From Liolophura sinensis (lineage: Eukaryota; Mollusca; Polyplacophora; Chitonida; Chitonidae): DNA of 64,000 nucleotides. The notes beneath the pieces were generated by a model that made no database searches, was not told the DNA's origin, and was given only the letters and a program-made list of their open reading frames with translations. Every line of letters starts with the position of its first letter. Positions within the stretch are counted from its first letter, which is position 1. Position numbers and translations under genes: made by a program. This document shows positions 13,101-21,013 of this stretch, in pieces. The stretch is taken from NCBI RefSeq assembly GCF_032854445.1, contig NC_088300.1, positions 48,415,682 through 48,479,681 of the forward strand, in the 5' to 3' direction.

Positions 13101-16100
13101 ACATTTAATTGTCAGATAAATTGCCTATATTTTGATGTATGCTTTGACACTTTTGGCTTGTAACTTTGATATTTAAAGCTGCTCTGAGTAGAAAAGTCTT
13201 CTTAAAAATGCATATTTCTCTAAATGGTTGCTTTTGAAAAGTCTAAAGTGCTCTGTCAATGTGATTTTTTTAACTTTTCTTGCAGATAAACATCTTGTCT
13301 TTCCAAAGCAGTTGACCTAATGGAGATATCTTGAACGGTATATGCACTGCAAAGCTTCAAAGTTTACCCTTCAGAGTTTTTTTACCCTGAAAAAAAAGAC
13401 ACATGTCCAAGATGGGGGTACCCCAACTTGAATTCATCCAACTCCGAGGTTTCTGCATGTATCAAGTGTCAGGCATTATGTGGTGCAAAAATTATTGATT
13501 TTGAAAAAAGTTGGCTGGTGTGATAGGACACAGACCCCCATTACAACTTCCACTTTTCGGTAGGGACGATTGTAGTTCTGTGAATTTTAGGGTGTAAAGT
13601 CTTTTTTTGCTCCCAGGCGTCCATTTTTGGTGCACAGGTGCATGCTTGGTATTAAAATGCTGGAAACAGTCTAAACTTTGAGGAGGTATGAGCTTTATTG
13701 ATGAAAGTTTGAAATTCTGGGTGAGAGGACACAAGGTGTGAGGTAGTGATGAGGCTGCGAGTGACGTCCCCTTGGCATTGCTAGGCACGCCTCCCAGCTG
13801 CCGGCATGTATAGGTCCAGATTTTGACGGTCAACCTATGTCAAGATTTTTATGGCTTGTTTCTCCCAGGCTGGGCCAGGTATGCACCAAAGCTTATTGGC
13901 CACGGAATATTTGGGACTGAGCTACTGCACTAGATGTTAACATTGTCGCTTATGGAAAATGAATGGGGGTCCGAGGCCAGTTTGGTCATAGGTGGGAAGG
14001 GGATCTCTACTGGGCAAATGCGCAGAGCAAAGGAAGTGCATTGGATTAAATTCTCTATCTAGAACGCAAATATGGTACGACTGCAATTGTCAGTGGAGAT
14101 GAGGTATTTTACACATAAGAAATACAAAACTTTGGTTAGACGTGCAGTGACACTATCTGGCACAGGCCCTGAATTCGGATTGGGACGAATGAGAAAACTG
14201 AGTTGTTATGACCTTGATGTAGTATGACCTTGTCCAAATATGAAACCAGACGGGATGGGGTTACAAGTTTAGATTCAAACAACTCATTGTACTGACACCG
14301 AACTTGAGCTAACAGAAACCCAGAGTAGCTGGCTGATTTGGGATGCCAGAAAATGACACCACCTACCAAACCCAAAAGTCTAATAGCCCTATTTACAGGT
14401 TGAGAGACAAATACCATATACTTGCAATACCTGCAATGTACTGCAAAATTCAGCATCGTCTGGCACTCAGCGCCAGTATTGTTGTCGGTTGACTATTGGT
14501 AGCTGTGCCTATGTTATGTGACGCCAGCTCTTGCTGGCTTCCTCTCCAGCTGTACGTGGGAAGGTCTGTCAGCAACCTGCAAATGGTCATGGGTTTCCCC
14601 CGGGCTATGCCCGGTTTCCTCCCACCCTAATTCTGGCCTCCGTTGTACAAGTGAAATATTCTTGAGTATGATGTAAAACAGAAATCAAATAAATAAATCA
14701 TGTGAGGTTTTCATTCTGTTGTGCATGCCTACAGCAGTTGGTGTTCTTTGTGTAGTTTTTCCCGCCTGTTGGCAGTTCGTGTAGTGCCGTCTTGTGTGCA
14801 TGATTAAACATTCTCGTTTAACCGTCGTCTTTGTGTTCTGTCCCGGTGTACTTCCTCGGGAGGAGTGAATTTGTTTTATCAAATCTGGCGCAGGCCCCGA
14901 TGCTAAAAGATATACTGATCGACAGACTTACAGAATGATTCGTGAAGCCGCTTACTACAGCTTAGAGTGTATGTAGCCTAATTCTCAAGATACACTCATA
15001 CCTCTCACCTTCAGCACAATAAACTACACATACAATAAAGAGCAACATCTAAAAACCGTCAATTCAGACACAACATTAAAGTCTGTGTTTAGTCTAATGC
15101 CATCAACAAAACTGCCAATATGACATCAACCCCTTTCTTGCATCACCCAATTACTTTGTTTAACATTGTCATGACGCTAGCATTTCAATGTTTTGTCTTT
15201 TAAACGATTCAATGTCATAATGGAAAATAAAATTTGTAACACCAGCTCCAAACATCTAGACTAATAAAATGATCTGATCATTTCTTTATATGTGATAATT
15301 TTTAATTATATCAGTGTGAAAAATCAGACATTTACTTTAAGCTGTTTGATTTTTTGATTGTTATAAAACTGAAAGTAATAAGTCACTCCATGTTTCACTA
15401 TTCGTGGAAAATACTCAACCCATCACAGATCTAAGCATACTAGCACCACCGTGTGGCATCCAATTTGTACAATTAGTTTTACTTTCCTACAGTTTTACCA
15501 TCTACAGTTTTCCTTTATGTATGAAGAGTACGTGTAGCTACCCTCGTAACCTATGTCACATTCATAGTGAAACCCATCTGTAAGAAGTACAAGTCCTAAA
15601 ATACTTTTTTGGTTGGCACATATACAATCATGGAAACAGCTATTCTTAAGTTTTTATTTATGCAGGGGTGAGTTAAAATGGATTCTTGCAGGAAGTTTTA
15701 TAGGCAAATGGCTGAATCAAAACAGGAAGAAATATCACAACAAAACTCAGGCATAAATTGAAAAGTTGTTTGTTGGAGGTATCCATAAACATTTTCACAT
15801 TCATCGGCATTTTCACCTTTGAAGTTTTTCATTCCTTTTCCCTTTAAAACTTGTTGAAGTTTTTCTTTCCTTTTCCCTTTAAAGCTTGCCAAAGTTGGTA
15901 TATTATTCAACCAGTCTGAAAAAATGTAAGTCTGCTTTTCTTAAACATTAAATTAAGGACAATATCAGCTCTTCAGATGGGATTCTTACACAAATAGCTT
16001 CTTGAATAAGTTTCGCATGCAATACCCATACAATCTATTCTAATAAGTAAAATTAAGGAATAAGCCCTTCTAGCTTCCTACTCAAAGTCCACAACTTGAT

Positions 16101-17187
16101 CTTCAAGATAAACAACCTTAACTATCCCCATGGAAGCCCATTTGTCAAATTCAAAAAGAATACCTTTTGAACTTACTTGATCAGTATTGCACCAAATTAT
16201 TCAGTATTTCACTATGACTATACCATCCTGTGGCCAGTCAGGCTGAAGGGATTTCATACGTCTATATTGTTGTTTCACTCACGTCTACATTCATTACTTA
16301 TGCTGATTGATACAAATGGGAAAATACTGTCCAAGTAAGACGAAACTCCAAAAATAAGCTTTGTTGACATTCACAATTTATGTACACTGTGCAGGTTGTT
16401 CTGTTGTCTAACATATACTATAATTTCCAATTATTATCCCCCATGGTTCTGACAACATAATCCATTATTGTTCATTTTCCCTTACCTGCGCATATGTATA
16501 CTCCACCATGATACACATGCCACATGTGAGTGAAGTGCTTTCATGGATGTGCACGGTTTTTGAAAAACGCAGCAGTATACATGTGCATTATACTATCCGC
16601 TATATTTGTACCTCCGGCACAACTGAATCAAACCAAACAGGTAGATTAAACCTATTTCAGACATGGGGTGAGTTACTCAAAAAGTGCCCTAGGGTTAAAG
16701 CCTGGCAATAATTTTGGTCCAACCTAAAGTGCCATAACTTTGAATGAAAAGTGGTAGACGAATAAGTAAGATTTAAACTAGGATTAACTTCTACTACACT
16801 TTTGAACAAAAGCTGCTGTCGAAAACTACCTTTTTTGGCATACATGTCATTGTTAACTGGCCAATTAGAAAGCAAGTTGGCAGAAACTTCTGCAGACAAA
16901 CAAGATTCTTTTGCAAAAAGCAAAACATTTTACTCATGAACATTTCATAAAATCCTCTTTTTTAAGATAGAATTGAGCTTAAGTAGTTAATGGACCACAT
17001 GCTGGAGTCACTCTTGAACACATTTAAATCTCTTACGAAGGTGTTTATTAACAGATTTGAAGTGACAATGACCAACAAGGATTTTTATACTGACCTCTGG
17101 TGGTAAGTCTGTATGCTTGGACTTAGGTAGAGAACTCACATTGCTCCCTGGCGGTGCAGGCAGTGGTCTGCGAACCATTTTTTGAAC
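1101..17187 (-). CDS. Proline-rich, Y-D/E-motif adaptor gene (AFAP1/AFAP1L2-like, tentative), partial
   Basis: The span joins eight minus-strand exons: 17187-17095, 9589-9497, 8926-8876, 7910-7848, 7067-7020, 5701-5507, 2394-2185 and 1146-1101. Each has AG before it and GT after it. All join in phase 0, and only the last exon leaves one extra base. The encoded stretch is low-complexity: proline runs of the kind bound by SH3 domains, plus tyrosines in acidic context (PLYDDG, ETYESVD, PFYDDFDSD, TYDDFG, two LYDEM, NYYDPDE) that look like kinase or SH2 sites. The order of proline-rich stretches, then an SESPGNYYD segment, then YD/YE motifs recalls the linker before the first PH domain of AFAP1L2/AFAP1, as remembered. 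SKAP-type adaptors have similar motifs and are the main alternative. No PH, SH2 or SH3 domain lies in the window; they would be expected beyond position 1. The start codon is not identified. The family name is inference; the exons are well supported. Confidence 0.6.
1202..1304. repeat. TCTG/TCTA microsatellite
   Basis: A near-perfect tetranucleotide array, mostly TCTG with some TCTA units, runs through this interval. The open frames on both strands here are products of the repeat. Confidence 0.9.
1851..2117 (-). mobile_element. SINE family A, full length
   Basis: Read on the minus strand, the element begins GGGCCTCCGTGGCTCAG, a tRNA-like head. It contains a TTCAAG-type B box, a conserved central block (ACCTGC, GGTTTCC, GCTGGCCGCC) and the tail TATTCTTGA-TACGGC-TAAAAC, and ends in a poly-A run seen as poly-T at 1851-1867. 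The flanks TACTACAG and TACTATAG look like a slightly decayed target-site duplication. The 3' domain resembles MetaSINE elements from memory. It inserted 68 bp beyond the donor of exon 2185-2394. Confidence 0.85.
2185..2394 (-). CDS. Adaptor gene proline-rich LYDEM exon, copy 2
   Basis: The exon is 210 bp (70 codons), phase 0 at both ends, with acceptor TTCCAAG and donor AAAG|GTACAT. It encodes an acidic start with LYDEMEEGQSVRTAK, then three proline clusters, and ends EESEK. It aligns along its whole length with the exon at 5507-5701, including the LYDEM-EGQ-VRTA core and the GR-ALP motif. Similarity continues past the donor into the intron, where both copies keep an ACATCTGAAGGACCA-like stretch. 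It is therefore a segmental exon duplicate. Confidence 0.75.
2850..3050. repeat. 53-bp degenerate tandem repeat
   Basis: About three and a half imperfect units of roughly 53 bp carry the motif GACATGGTCAGGACTGCC followed by GAGTAGGGCAAA. It lies inside the intron between the two duplicated proline-rich exons. Confidence 0.75.
3383..3458. repeat. 19-bp tandem repeat
   Basis: Four units of GAAGGTCCACATGACAGTA occur, almost perfect. The repeat creates a short repetitive open frame on the minus strand that has no other sign of coding. Confidence 0.9.
3459..5186. other. Intron, nothing recognised
   Basis: This is the intron interior between exons 5507-5701 and 2185-2394. Open frames on both strands are short and lack paired splice sites or family motifs. 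Confidence 0.5.
5187..5345 (-). mobile_element. SINE family A, 5'-truncated
   Basis: The ATTT-rich tail, the GTGTTTACGCCGTACTC 3' domain and the central GGGCAGAGCCCGGGGGAAAC block are present. The copy stops at about the CTTCCCAAGTA position, so the tRNA-like head is missing. This is the usual 5' truncation of reverse-transcribed SINEs. Confidence 0.85.
5507..5701 (-). CDS. Adaptor gene proline-rich LYDEM exon, copy 1
   Basis: The exon is 195 bp (65 codons), phase 0 at both ends, with acceptor TTGTCCAG and donor GGG|GTACAA. It encodes VDSGDQLYDEMSEGQPVRTA, then PPPP-rich blocks (LPPPPL, LPPPPAG, ALPPPPSP) and an acidic end. The proline blocks fit class I/II SH3 ligands and the tyrosine sits in an acidic context. 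It is the partner of 2185-2394. The donors of the two copies share the GTACA core. Confidence 0.8.
6684..6943. repeat. 41-bp minisatellite, about six units
   Basis: The units contain CCAATGTTATGCACCTCCAC followed by CAGTGCACRCTGAGATCTTGG. They differ by a few substitutions and lie inside an adaptor-gene intron. Confidence 0.9.
7020..7067 (-). CDS. Adaptor gene 48-bp cassette exon with TYDDFG
   Basis: The exon has acceptor TTTACAG and donor CCC|GTAAGT and is phase 0 to phase 0. It encodes TYDDFGLGGAAPKQPP: one tyrosine in acidic context followed by a short proline end. Its size and symmetry make it skippable without a frameshift. Confidence 0.7.
7848..7910 (-). CDS. Adaptor gene 63-bp cassette exon with FYDDFDSD
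   Basis: The exon has acceptor TCTCTAG and donor GAA|GTAAGC and is phase 0 to phase 0. It encodes VMQPFYDDFDSDASSGEDQQE. The YDDFDSDASS stretch recalls the YDSDAMSSS stretch of AFAP1 as remembered, also in an acidic serine-rich setting. Confidence 0.7.
7965..8270. repeat. 26-bp minisatellite (TCAACTGTTCTG array)
   Basis: Ten or more degenerate units of about 26 bp follow AATCAACTGTTCTGTTGAGA plus ACACAC. The array fills the start of the intron between exons 8876-8926 and 7848-7910 and directly abuts a second, unrelated array. Confidence 0.85.
8290..8800. repeat. 26-bp minisatellite (CCTTGTCAGTGGGAACCAC array)
   Basis: Some eighteen degenerate units are built on CCTTGTCAGTGGGAACCAC. A short repetitive plus-strand frame inside it is a by-product. 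The unit length is close to that of the neighbouring array, but the motif differs. Confidence 0.85.
8876..8926 (-). CDS. Adaptor gene 51-bp cassette exon with TYESVD
   Basis: The exon has acceptor CTCTGCAG and donor GTG|GTAAGT and is phase 0 to phase 0. It encodes VSDGETYESVDIKDEKV. The YESV/YESVD motif matches SH2-type ligands and occurs in AFAP-type linkers as YESYDE. Confidence 0.7.
9161..9300. mobile_element. MITE with GGGCC(C)AGTTTCAC inverted termini
   Basis: The 140-bp element begins GGGGGCCAGTTTCACCAAG and ends CTTTGTGAAACTGGGCCC, an inverted pair of about 18 bp. There is no coding capacity. Two other intervals (17998-18089 and 23649-23743) have the same GGGCCC-edged palindromic design. 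Confidence 0.75.
9497..9589 (-). CDS. Adaptor gene exon with PLYDDG and proline cluster
   Basis: The exon is 93 bp (31 codons). The acceptor is TGTTTCAG; the best donor is AGG|GTATTT, which is weaker than the others. It is phase 0 to phase 0 with that donor. It encodes PLYDDGAEPPPAVGPRGAKP and then a histidine-proline end. The intron upstream holds the transposon at 9692-13978, whose edge lies only about 100 bp from this acceptor. Confidence 0.65.
9760..10413. repeat. Left 650-bp direct repeat of the transposon
   Basis: It is nearly identical to 13326-13978, with a few substitutions and one or two base indels. Both start at ATATCTTGAACGGTATATGC and end at GGGGGTCCGAGGCC. The same open frame of 113 codons appears in both copies on the minus strand. 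It has no recognisable domain and is most simply a product of the repeat. Confidence 0.9.
10672..11041 (+). pseudogene. His-Me finger (I-PpoI-like, zinc-loop) homing endonuclease remnant
   Basis: A first frame starts at the ATG at 10672 and encodes SKNGACRVWTGPLMRDGRYG, the C-x-x-W-T-G...DGRYG opening typical of these enzymes. It runs to a TAG at 10840. The rest of the domain continues in the next frame (10772-11041): CHNTCCVNVNHISLEP, a conserved N-x-x-R-x-x-C, then CLGHGQYARC. These match the zinc-binding loop family PF05551 (named from memory), with the second zinc cluster C-x-G-H-x5-C. A frameshift near 10790-10815 therefore separates the halves. The residue two before the first conserved CHN cysteine, histidine in I-PpoI (H98, the general base), is glutamine here (SQVCHN). 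The family makes site-specific double-strand breaks. This copy is probably inactive unless frameshifting or splicing joins it. Confidence 0.75.
11065..12882 (-). CDS. Mutator-like transposase, interrupted by one in-frame stop
   Basis: The frame from the ATG at 12882 runs 542 codons to a TAA at 11254. The same frame then continues about 62 codons (NQYHKVYKKQQTVKGRSLRN...) to 11065, so a single stop splits what looks like one protein. Family marks: GFHKFYKEV near residue 99, KAAAVNRALQVGL near 114-126, NTRARLLFAAM near 133, DTRYNS with a candidate catalytic Asp at 198, CPGGHKECTAN at 258-268, DVDSRSAKGV with candidate acidic residues at 301-303, HLGRSQFKK at 331, a CYGGDCSKCRRNS cysteine cluster near 407-419 and PKNVNYSRNMEGR near the end. 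These match the animal Mutator-like transposase domain (PF20700 as recalled). Its role would be cut-and-paste transposition through a DDE/D nuclease fold. The basic tail beyond the stop may bind DNA. Confidence 0.75.
13326..13978. repeat. Right 650-bp direct repeat of the transposon
   Basis: This is the second copy of 9760-10413 in the same orientation. It lacks the extra left-type terminus that precedes the first copy. It ends at the right inverted terminus GAATGGGGGTCCGAGGCC. Confidence 0.9.
13979..14520. other. Intron, nothing recognised
   Basis: Single-copy-looking sequence to the right of the transposon. A minus-strand frame of 106 codons at 14136-14456 has no motif or splice support. 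Confidence 0.4.
14521..14698 (+). mobile_element. SINE family A, 5'-truncated, plus strand
   Basis: The copy starts at the GCTGGCTTCCTCTCCAGC block, carries GGTTTCCCCCGGGCTATGCC and the TATTCTTGAGTATGATGTAA tail, and ends in (AAAT)n. The tRNA head is missing. Confidence 0.8.
15653..15658 (-). promoter_or_regulatory. Candidate poly(A) signal AATAAA
   Basis: On the minus strand an AATAAA lies 40 bases after the TAA that ends the candidate terminal exon 15698-15915. The spacing fits cleavage within the next 10-30 bases. This hexamer is common in AT-rich DNA, so it supports the exon only weakly. Confidence 0.35.
15698..15915 (-). CDS. Candidate alternative terminal exon
   Basis: A very good acceptor (ATTTTTTCAG) is followed by an open frame of 71 codons after a split first codon, to a TAA at 15698. 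The peptide begins WLNNIPTLASFKGKRKEKLQ, is strongly basic, contains NVYGYL and ends in a cysteine-rich tail. The basic part comes from a twofold repeat of an AAAGGGAAAAGGAA unit. The acceptor needs a preceding exon that leaves one base; the exon at 17095-17187 ends in phase 0, so it cannot be that partner directly. A donor AAAG|GTGAAA inside could alternatively make it an internal exon. I do not recognise the protein. Confidence 0.3.
16329..16460. repeat. Dispersed repeat, copy 1 (partner 51648-51782)
   Basis: About 130 bp is shared with 51648-51782 in the same orientation. It includes GACATTCACAATTTA, GTGCAGRTTGTTCTGT and GTCTAACATA. There is no coding capacity and no recognised family. Confidence 0.65.
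17095..17187 (-). CDS. Adaptor gene exon with RRPLPAPPG SH3-ligand motif
   Basis: The exon is 93 bp with acceptor TATTTCAG and donor GAG|GTCAGT, phase 0 to phase 0. It encodes VQKMVRRPLPAPPGSN followed by a serine-lysine stretch and DLPPE. RRPLPAPP is a good class I SH3 ligand (R-x-x-P-x-x-P type). It is the most 5' exon of the adaptor gene that I can support. No upstream start exon was found between here and 25 kb. Confidence 0.65.
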
Positions 17188-17598
17188 CTGAAATAAACAA
17201 CGAAATGTTAAAGGTTTGTTTACATGCATGCACCATCTCTTCTAATGTGGATACTATTACTGAAGACCTAGGCTGGGAACAAAAATGAGACGTCATTACC
17301 ATCTTGATGATCGGTGAACTCATCACCTGTGCAAGTCGATTAATAATTCTAAATCTCAGTCCTAGGCTTTTAAAGTAAGTCACAAGCTGAAAAAATCAGT
17401 CCCAAATTTTCCAAGACTGTCCGAAGGCAAGCCATACAAGACTGTCCCAAGCCATGTAAGTAAATCCCAAGCTGTGCAAGACAGCACCATGTGTAAATCA
17501 GTGTTAACTGAATTCTACCGTTAAATTCTGTGCTAATCATGAAAACATAGATCACCAGCTGGCCTAGCTGTGCTGTTACTATTAAATTATATTATTAA

Positions 17599-17770
17599 AT
17601 GCCTCTCATCAATGCAGTTGTTATGAATACAGCTCAAGCTGGCTTCCCTTCCGGCCATATATGGGACGGTCTGCCAGCAAGTAGCGAACGGTCGTGGGTT
17701 CCCACAGGCTCTGCCCACTTTCCTTCCAGCATTCTACTGGCCACCACCGGGAAAGGAAGTTTACGCTTTC
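17599..17770 (+). mobile_element. SINE family A, diverged plus-strand copy
   Basis: CTCAAGCTGGCTTCCCTTCC, GGTCTGCCAGCAAG and GGTCGTGGGTTCCCACAGG mark the body. The 3' domain is badly decayed after the CTGGCCACCAC block. Confidence 0.65.
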
Positions 17771-17997
17771 CAATATCGCGAAAAACAAACACAACATATC
17801 TGAGCGTATAACCTTGGATATACTCTATCCCATCAACACAATCAATCCTTTTACATATACAGGTTTTTGCTCGAAAAAGAAAAAGCTCAGAGATGTGAAA
17901 TTCTATTTACATGTAACAAAGAGGGATGTTCAGAAATATCACAAGTTACCCCATGTAACACAATATATGTACTGTAAACCATTAAAACTTTCCTCAG

Positions 17998-18089
17998 GGG
18001 CCCTGATTGCATAAAGCAATCGTAACTTAAGTTGACTGTAACTAGTTACAATCAACTTGGCTTACAATCGTTTTGTGCAAAGCGGGCCC
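17998..18089. mobile_element. Short palindromic MITE, GGGCCC edges
   Basis: The 92-bp element begins GGGCCCTGATTGCATAAAGC and ends GTTTTGTGCAAAGCGGGCCC, an inverted pair. The centre, with AACTTAAGTTGACTG and CAATCAACTTGGCTTAC, is also self-complementary, so the whole could fold as one hairpin. Confidence 0.7.
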
Positions 18090-18091
18090 AG

Positions 18092-19217
18092 GGGCCACGC
18101 AGATTCCCACAACCTATCTAATCTAACATGTATGCAATTACCGATGTAGCCTGTGTAATAGCCTTGCAGACATTAAGTTAACATGTTACACTGTGAACAT
18201 AGATAAGCAGTGTCTCCCTAGACGTACTATGAGTAAGCAGAGGGACTGTGATATATCAGTTTGCATGACTTATCGCTGCATGTATTTGTGTTTCATATTT
18301 AATACTGTCGCGCTGAATGGGCTCAGGGTAGTCATACATGACTGCCTACATATATGTCCTGACCGCATGCAAGATACAGTTCATTGCTAGTTATCTTAAC
18401 TTGCATATGATCAGAATGAATGTGTACCACTACACCGAGCATCAACTATAACACTGAAAAACCATAAAATTTTACATTGTAGTTCCAATATGAATTTCAC
18501 CTACCATACATGGTACTTTTTGAAAAGATCGCATAAATCATACAAAGTCTGACGAAAATGGCTGCAAGTATTGACAAAATTAGTGTAAATTTTGAAATTA
18601 GTGTAAATTTTTTGTACATATAACAAGAGCTGGAAAAGTGCTCATTGTTTGAGTTCTAGTATGGTGAAGCATGAATTACTACAGGTAATTACATTTTATT
18701 TATTTTTATTCAATTTTAATATAATGTTTCAAATTAAGTTGAAAACTGCTTTGTCAAATACCTGTGTATGGCACATACTGTTGGGAAATTGACGTGACCC
18801 TTAGTATGACTGCTTCTCTCAACAAATTAATTATCATAAATTAACTTTTTACCATATGAGTATTAATTTTATATATTTGATTGTAGTTTAAAACGGTATT
18901 CAAGATATGGTGAGAGAAACCGAGTGTCAGGGAATAAACCTCTCACCTTTAGCAAGTTGCCAACAAACTTTTTCACCCCTAATGTTGCAGACTTTGTCCG
19001 GCACGCCACATTGGTACAAGGCAAAAGGTCTTCAACAGGCATTAAGACTGTTCGAAAGACCTCAAGCAGATGATGAAGACAGTCAACTGCTTACTATCAA
19101 TCAAAGCCCAATAAACAATGAGGGTGACGCAATCTTGGCAATCTCTGTGTATTGTGCGAGCAATTGAGAGTCACACACTCTAACACTCCGCCAATCGTAG
19201 GTCCAGTTACTGTTAGT
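18092..19217. other. Intergenic or 5' intron, nothing recognised
   Basis: Several short open frames occur on the plus strand but none has splice or family support. The sequence is AT-rich and looks neutral. Confidence 0.4.
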
Positions 19218-19340
19218 ATTTCTTTATTTGATTGGAGTTTTATGCTGTACTCAAGGATAATTCACTTATTCAACAGCGACCATCATTGTGGTGGGAGGAA
19301 ACTCGGCAGAGCCCGGCGCAAACTCACCACCACCCATAAT
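19218..19340 (-). mobile_element. SINE family A, truncated
   Basis: The 3' domain (TTTATTTGATTGGAGTTTTA, CTGTACTCAAG) and part of the central block (GGGAGGAAACTCGGCAGAGC) are present. The head is lost. Confidence 0.8.
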
Positions 19341-20621
19341 AGTATTATGTTTGTAGTTTAGCCTCACAACATCCTGACCAAACTCGGATTTGAAGGATGA
19401 TCTAACCACCTAAATGTGTAGAACTAGTTACATCAGCAAATCACTACCTTTGTACAAGTCATTCTTCAAAGCATAGGTTCTACTGTGGTGCCCACTGAAA
19501 ACAATTCACATCTGGCCCACACTGAAAATGGCATGTTTCTACTTCATATATTATATAATATTCACTAAACAGCTAAGGAAACTACATCTATGTTTCATTA
19601 CTACATATTTGCAATTCTTTTACTGCCCCTTCTCAAGCGTTCTCAGCAACAGACACGGAAAATGTTAGGTTGATCATAAGAACACTTGTGGTGAGTTGAA
19701 GGACAGACATCAAATTTATAACTGGGTACCGTTTTAAAAGGCTACAGTTGGGTTAAAATATTTTAACATTAAAAACTGAAATTAATGCCATATATATCAA
19801 TTTATAGTACCAAAATTACTCTTAAATCTTTCTACAGTCAGTACAAACGAATATAAGACATTTTTTCACACATTTGCCATAAATTTATCGGGCAATATTC
19901 CCTGCAATTTGGGTTTTTAGGGTATTCTATAATTTTAGGGCACCTGTCAAGGTTATATCAAATGTCACTGATTTTGGCCTTGGACATACAAACACAACAT
20001 AGATCTTTTATTTTAGAGTTAGGTTAGATGATTAGACTTAGTAAGGATTCACGATTCCAACATGTACACATATTAACTGCCATACACAGGCTGTTCCCAG
20101 TTTGCAAGGCAAACAGCCACAATGATAATGAATACATGTAAATACCACCACATACACACCACACAATTTTATGTCTTCGGAAAAACATGACGTAAAAGAT
20201 ATCTTTATCCCAAGCAAGAAAATGAAAACAACAGATCTAAATCACTACAACTGTAACATTCGCAACTGATTTTTTCCTACAGACACACTTCCCTGTTGAA
20301 GAAAAAACTGTTCGATATACAGTGACACAGAGTGAGATGGCTTACACTTAAACTGTACAGCCTAGACTATAGAAAGTTGACACTCAAGGTAAGCCAAATT
20401 GGCACACACTAACTGCAGACATTTTGTGATCCATGAAAACTTGACAAATGCCTGCACATCAATAGGTACATATAACACTTAACCATTCACACAACAGGAA
20501 GAGCTGTTAAAAATGAATGTCTACAATACATAGATGCACACGTACGCTATCACAGTCAGACCCATCCTTAGTCCACTCAATCTGAACACCATACATATTA
20601 ATTTATTATCTGATTATTTCA

Positions 20622-20796
20622 TTTATTTGTTTATTTGATTAGTGTTTTACTCTGTACTCAAGAGTACTTCACACATACATATGACAGTGGCCAGCATTAT
20701 GGTGGGAGGAAACCAGTCAGAGCCTGGGGGAAACCCACTCCCATCCGCAGACTGCTGGCTACCCTTCCCACATATGGCTGGAAAGGAAGTCACCAA
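20622..20796 (-). mobile_element. SINE family A, truncated
   Basis: The 3' domain and central block are recognisable up to the CACATATGGCTGGAAAGGAAG point. The tRNA-like head is absent. A second copy in the same orientation begins 41 bp further on. Confidence 0.8.
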
Positions 20797-20837
20797 GTTT
20801 ATCTGATTAATGTTTTACTTTAATACCATATACATGT

Positions 20838-21013
20838 ATTTTTATTTACTTGATTGGTGTTTTATGCCATACTCAAGAATATTTCATTTATACAACGGCG
20901 TTCCACATTATGGTGGAGAAAACCTGGCAGAGGCCAGTGGCAACCCACAGCCATCTACAGATTGCTGGCAGACCTTTCCATATATGACTGGAGAGTGAAG
21001 CCAGCATGAACTG
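20838..21013 (-). mobile_element. SINE family A, truncated
   Basis: The copy shows TTGATTGGTGTTTTATGCC, the central block with a damaged GGTGGAGAAAACCTGGCAGA, and runs to CCAGCATGAACTGGACTT. The B box and head are missing. Confidence 0.8.

Larger units (their letters stand above)
9692..13978. mobile_element. DNA transposon with Mutator-like transposase and His-Me endonuclease
   Basis: The unit is about 4.3 kb. The left edge reads GGACACAGACCCCCATTACA and the right edge, reverse-complemented, reads GGCCTCGGACCCCCATTCAT, so the two form imperfect inverted termini around GACCCCCATT. Inside are a minus-strand transposase ORF and a plus-strand endonuclease remnant, converging with 23 bp between their stops. 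A 650-bp direct repeat lies next to each edge, and each repeat copy ends in its own right-type terminus (10389-10413 and 13954-13978). A second left-type terminus sits inside each copy (9961 and 13526). The true boundaries are therefore ambiguous: one element with internal terminal duplications, or two non-autonomous copies around a third segment. No clean target-site duplication could be assigned. Confidence 0.7.
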
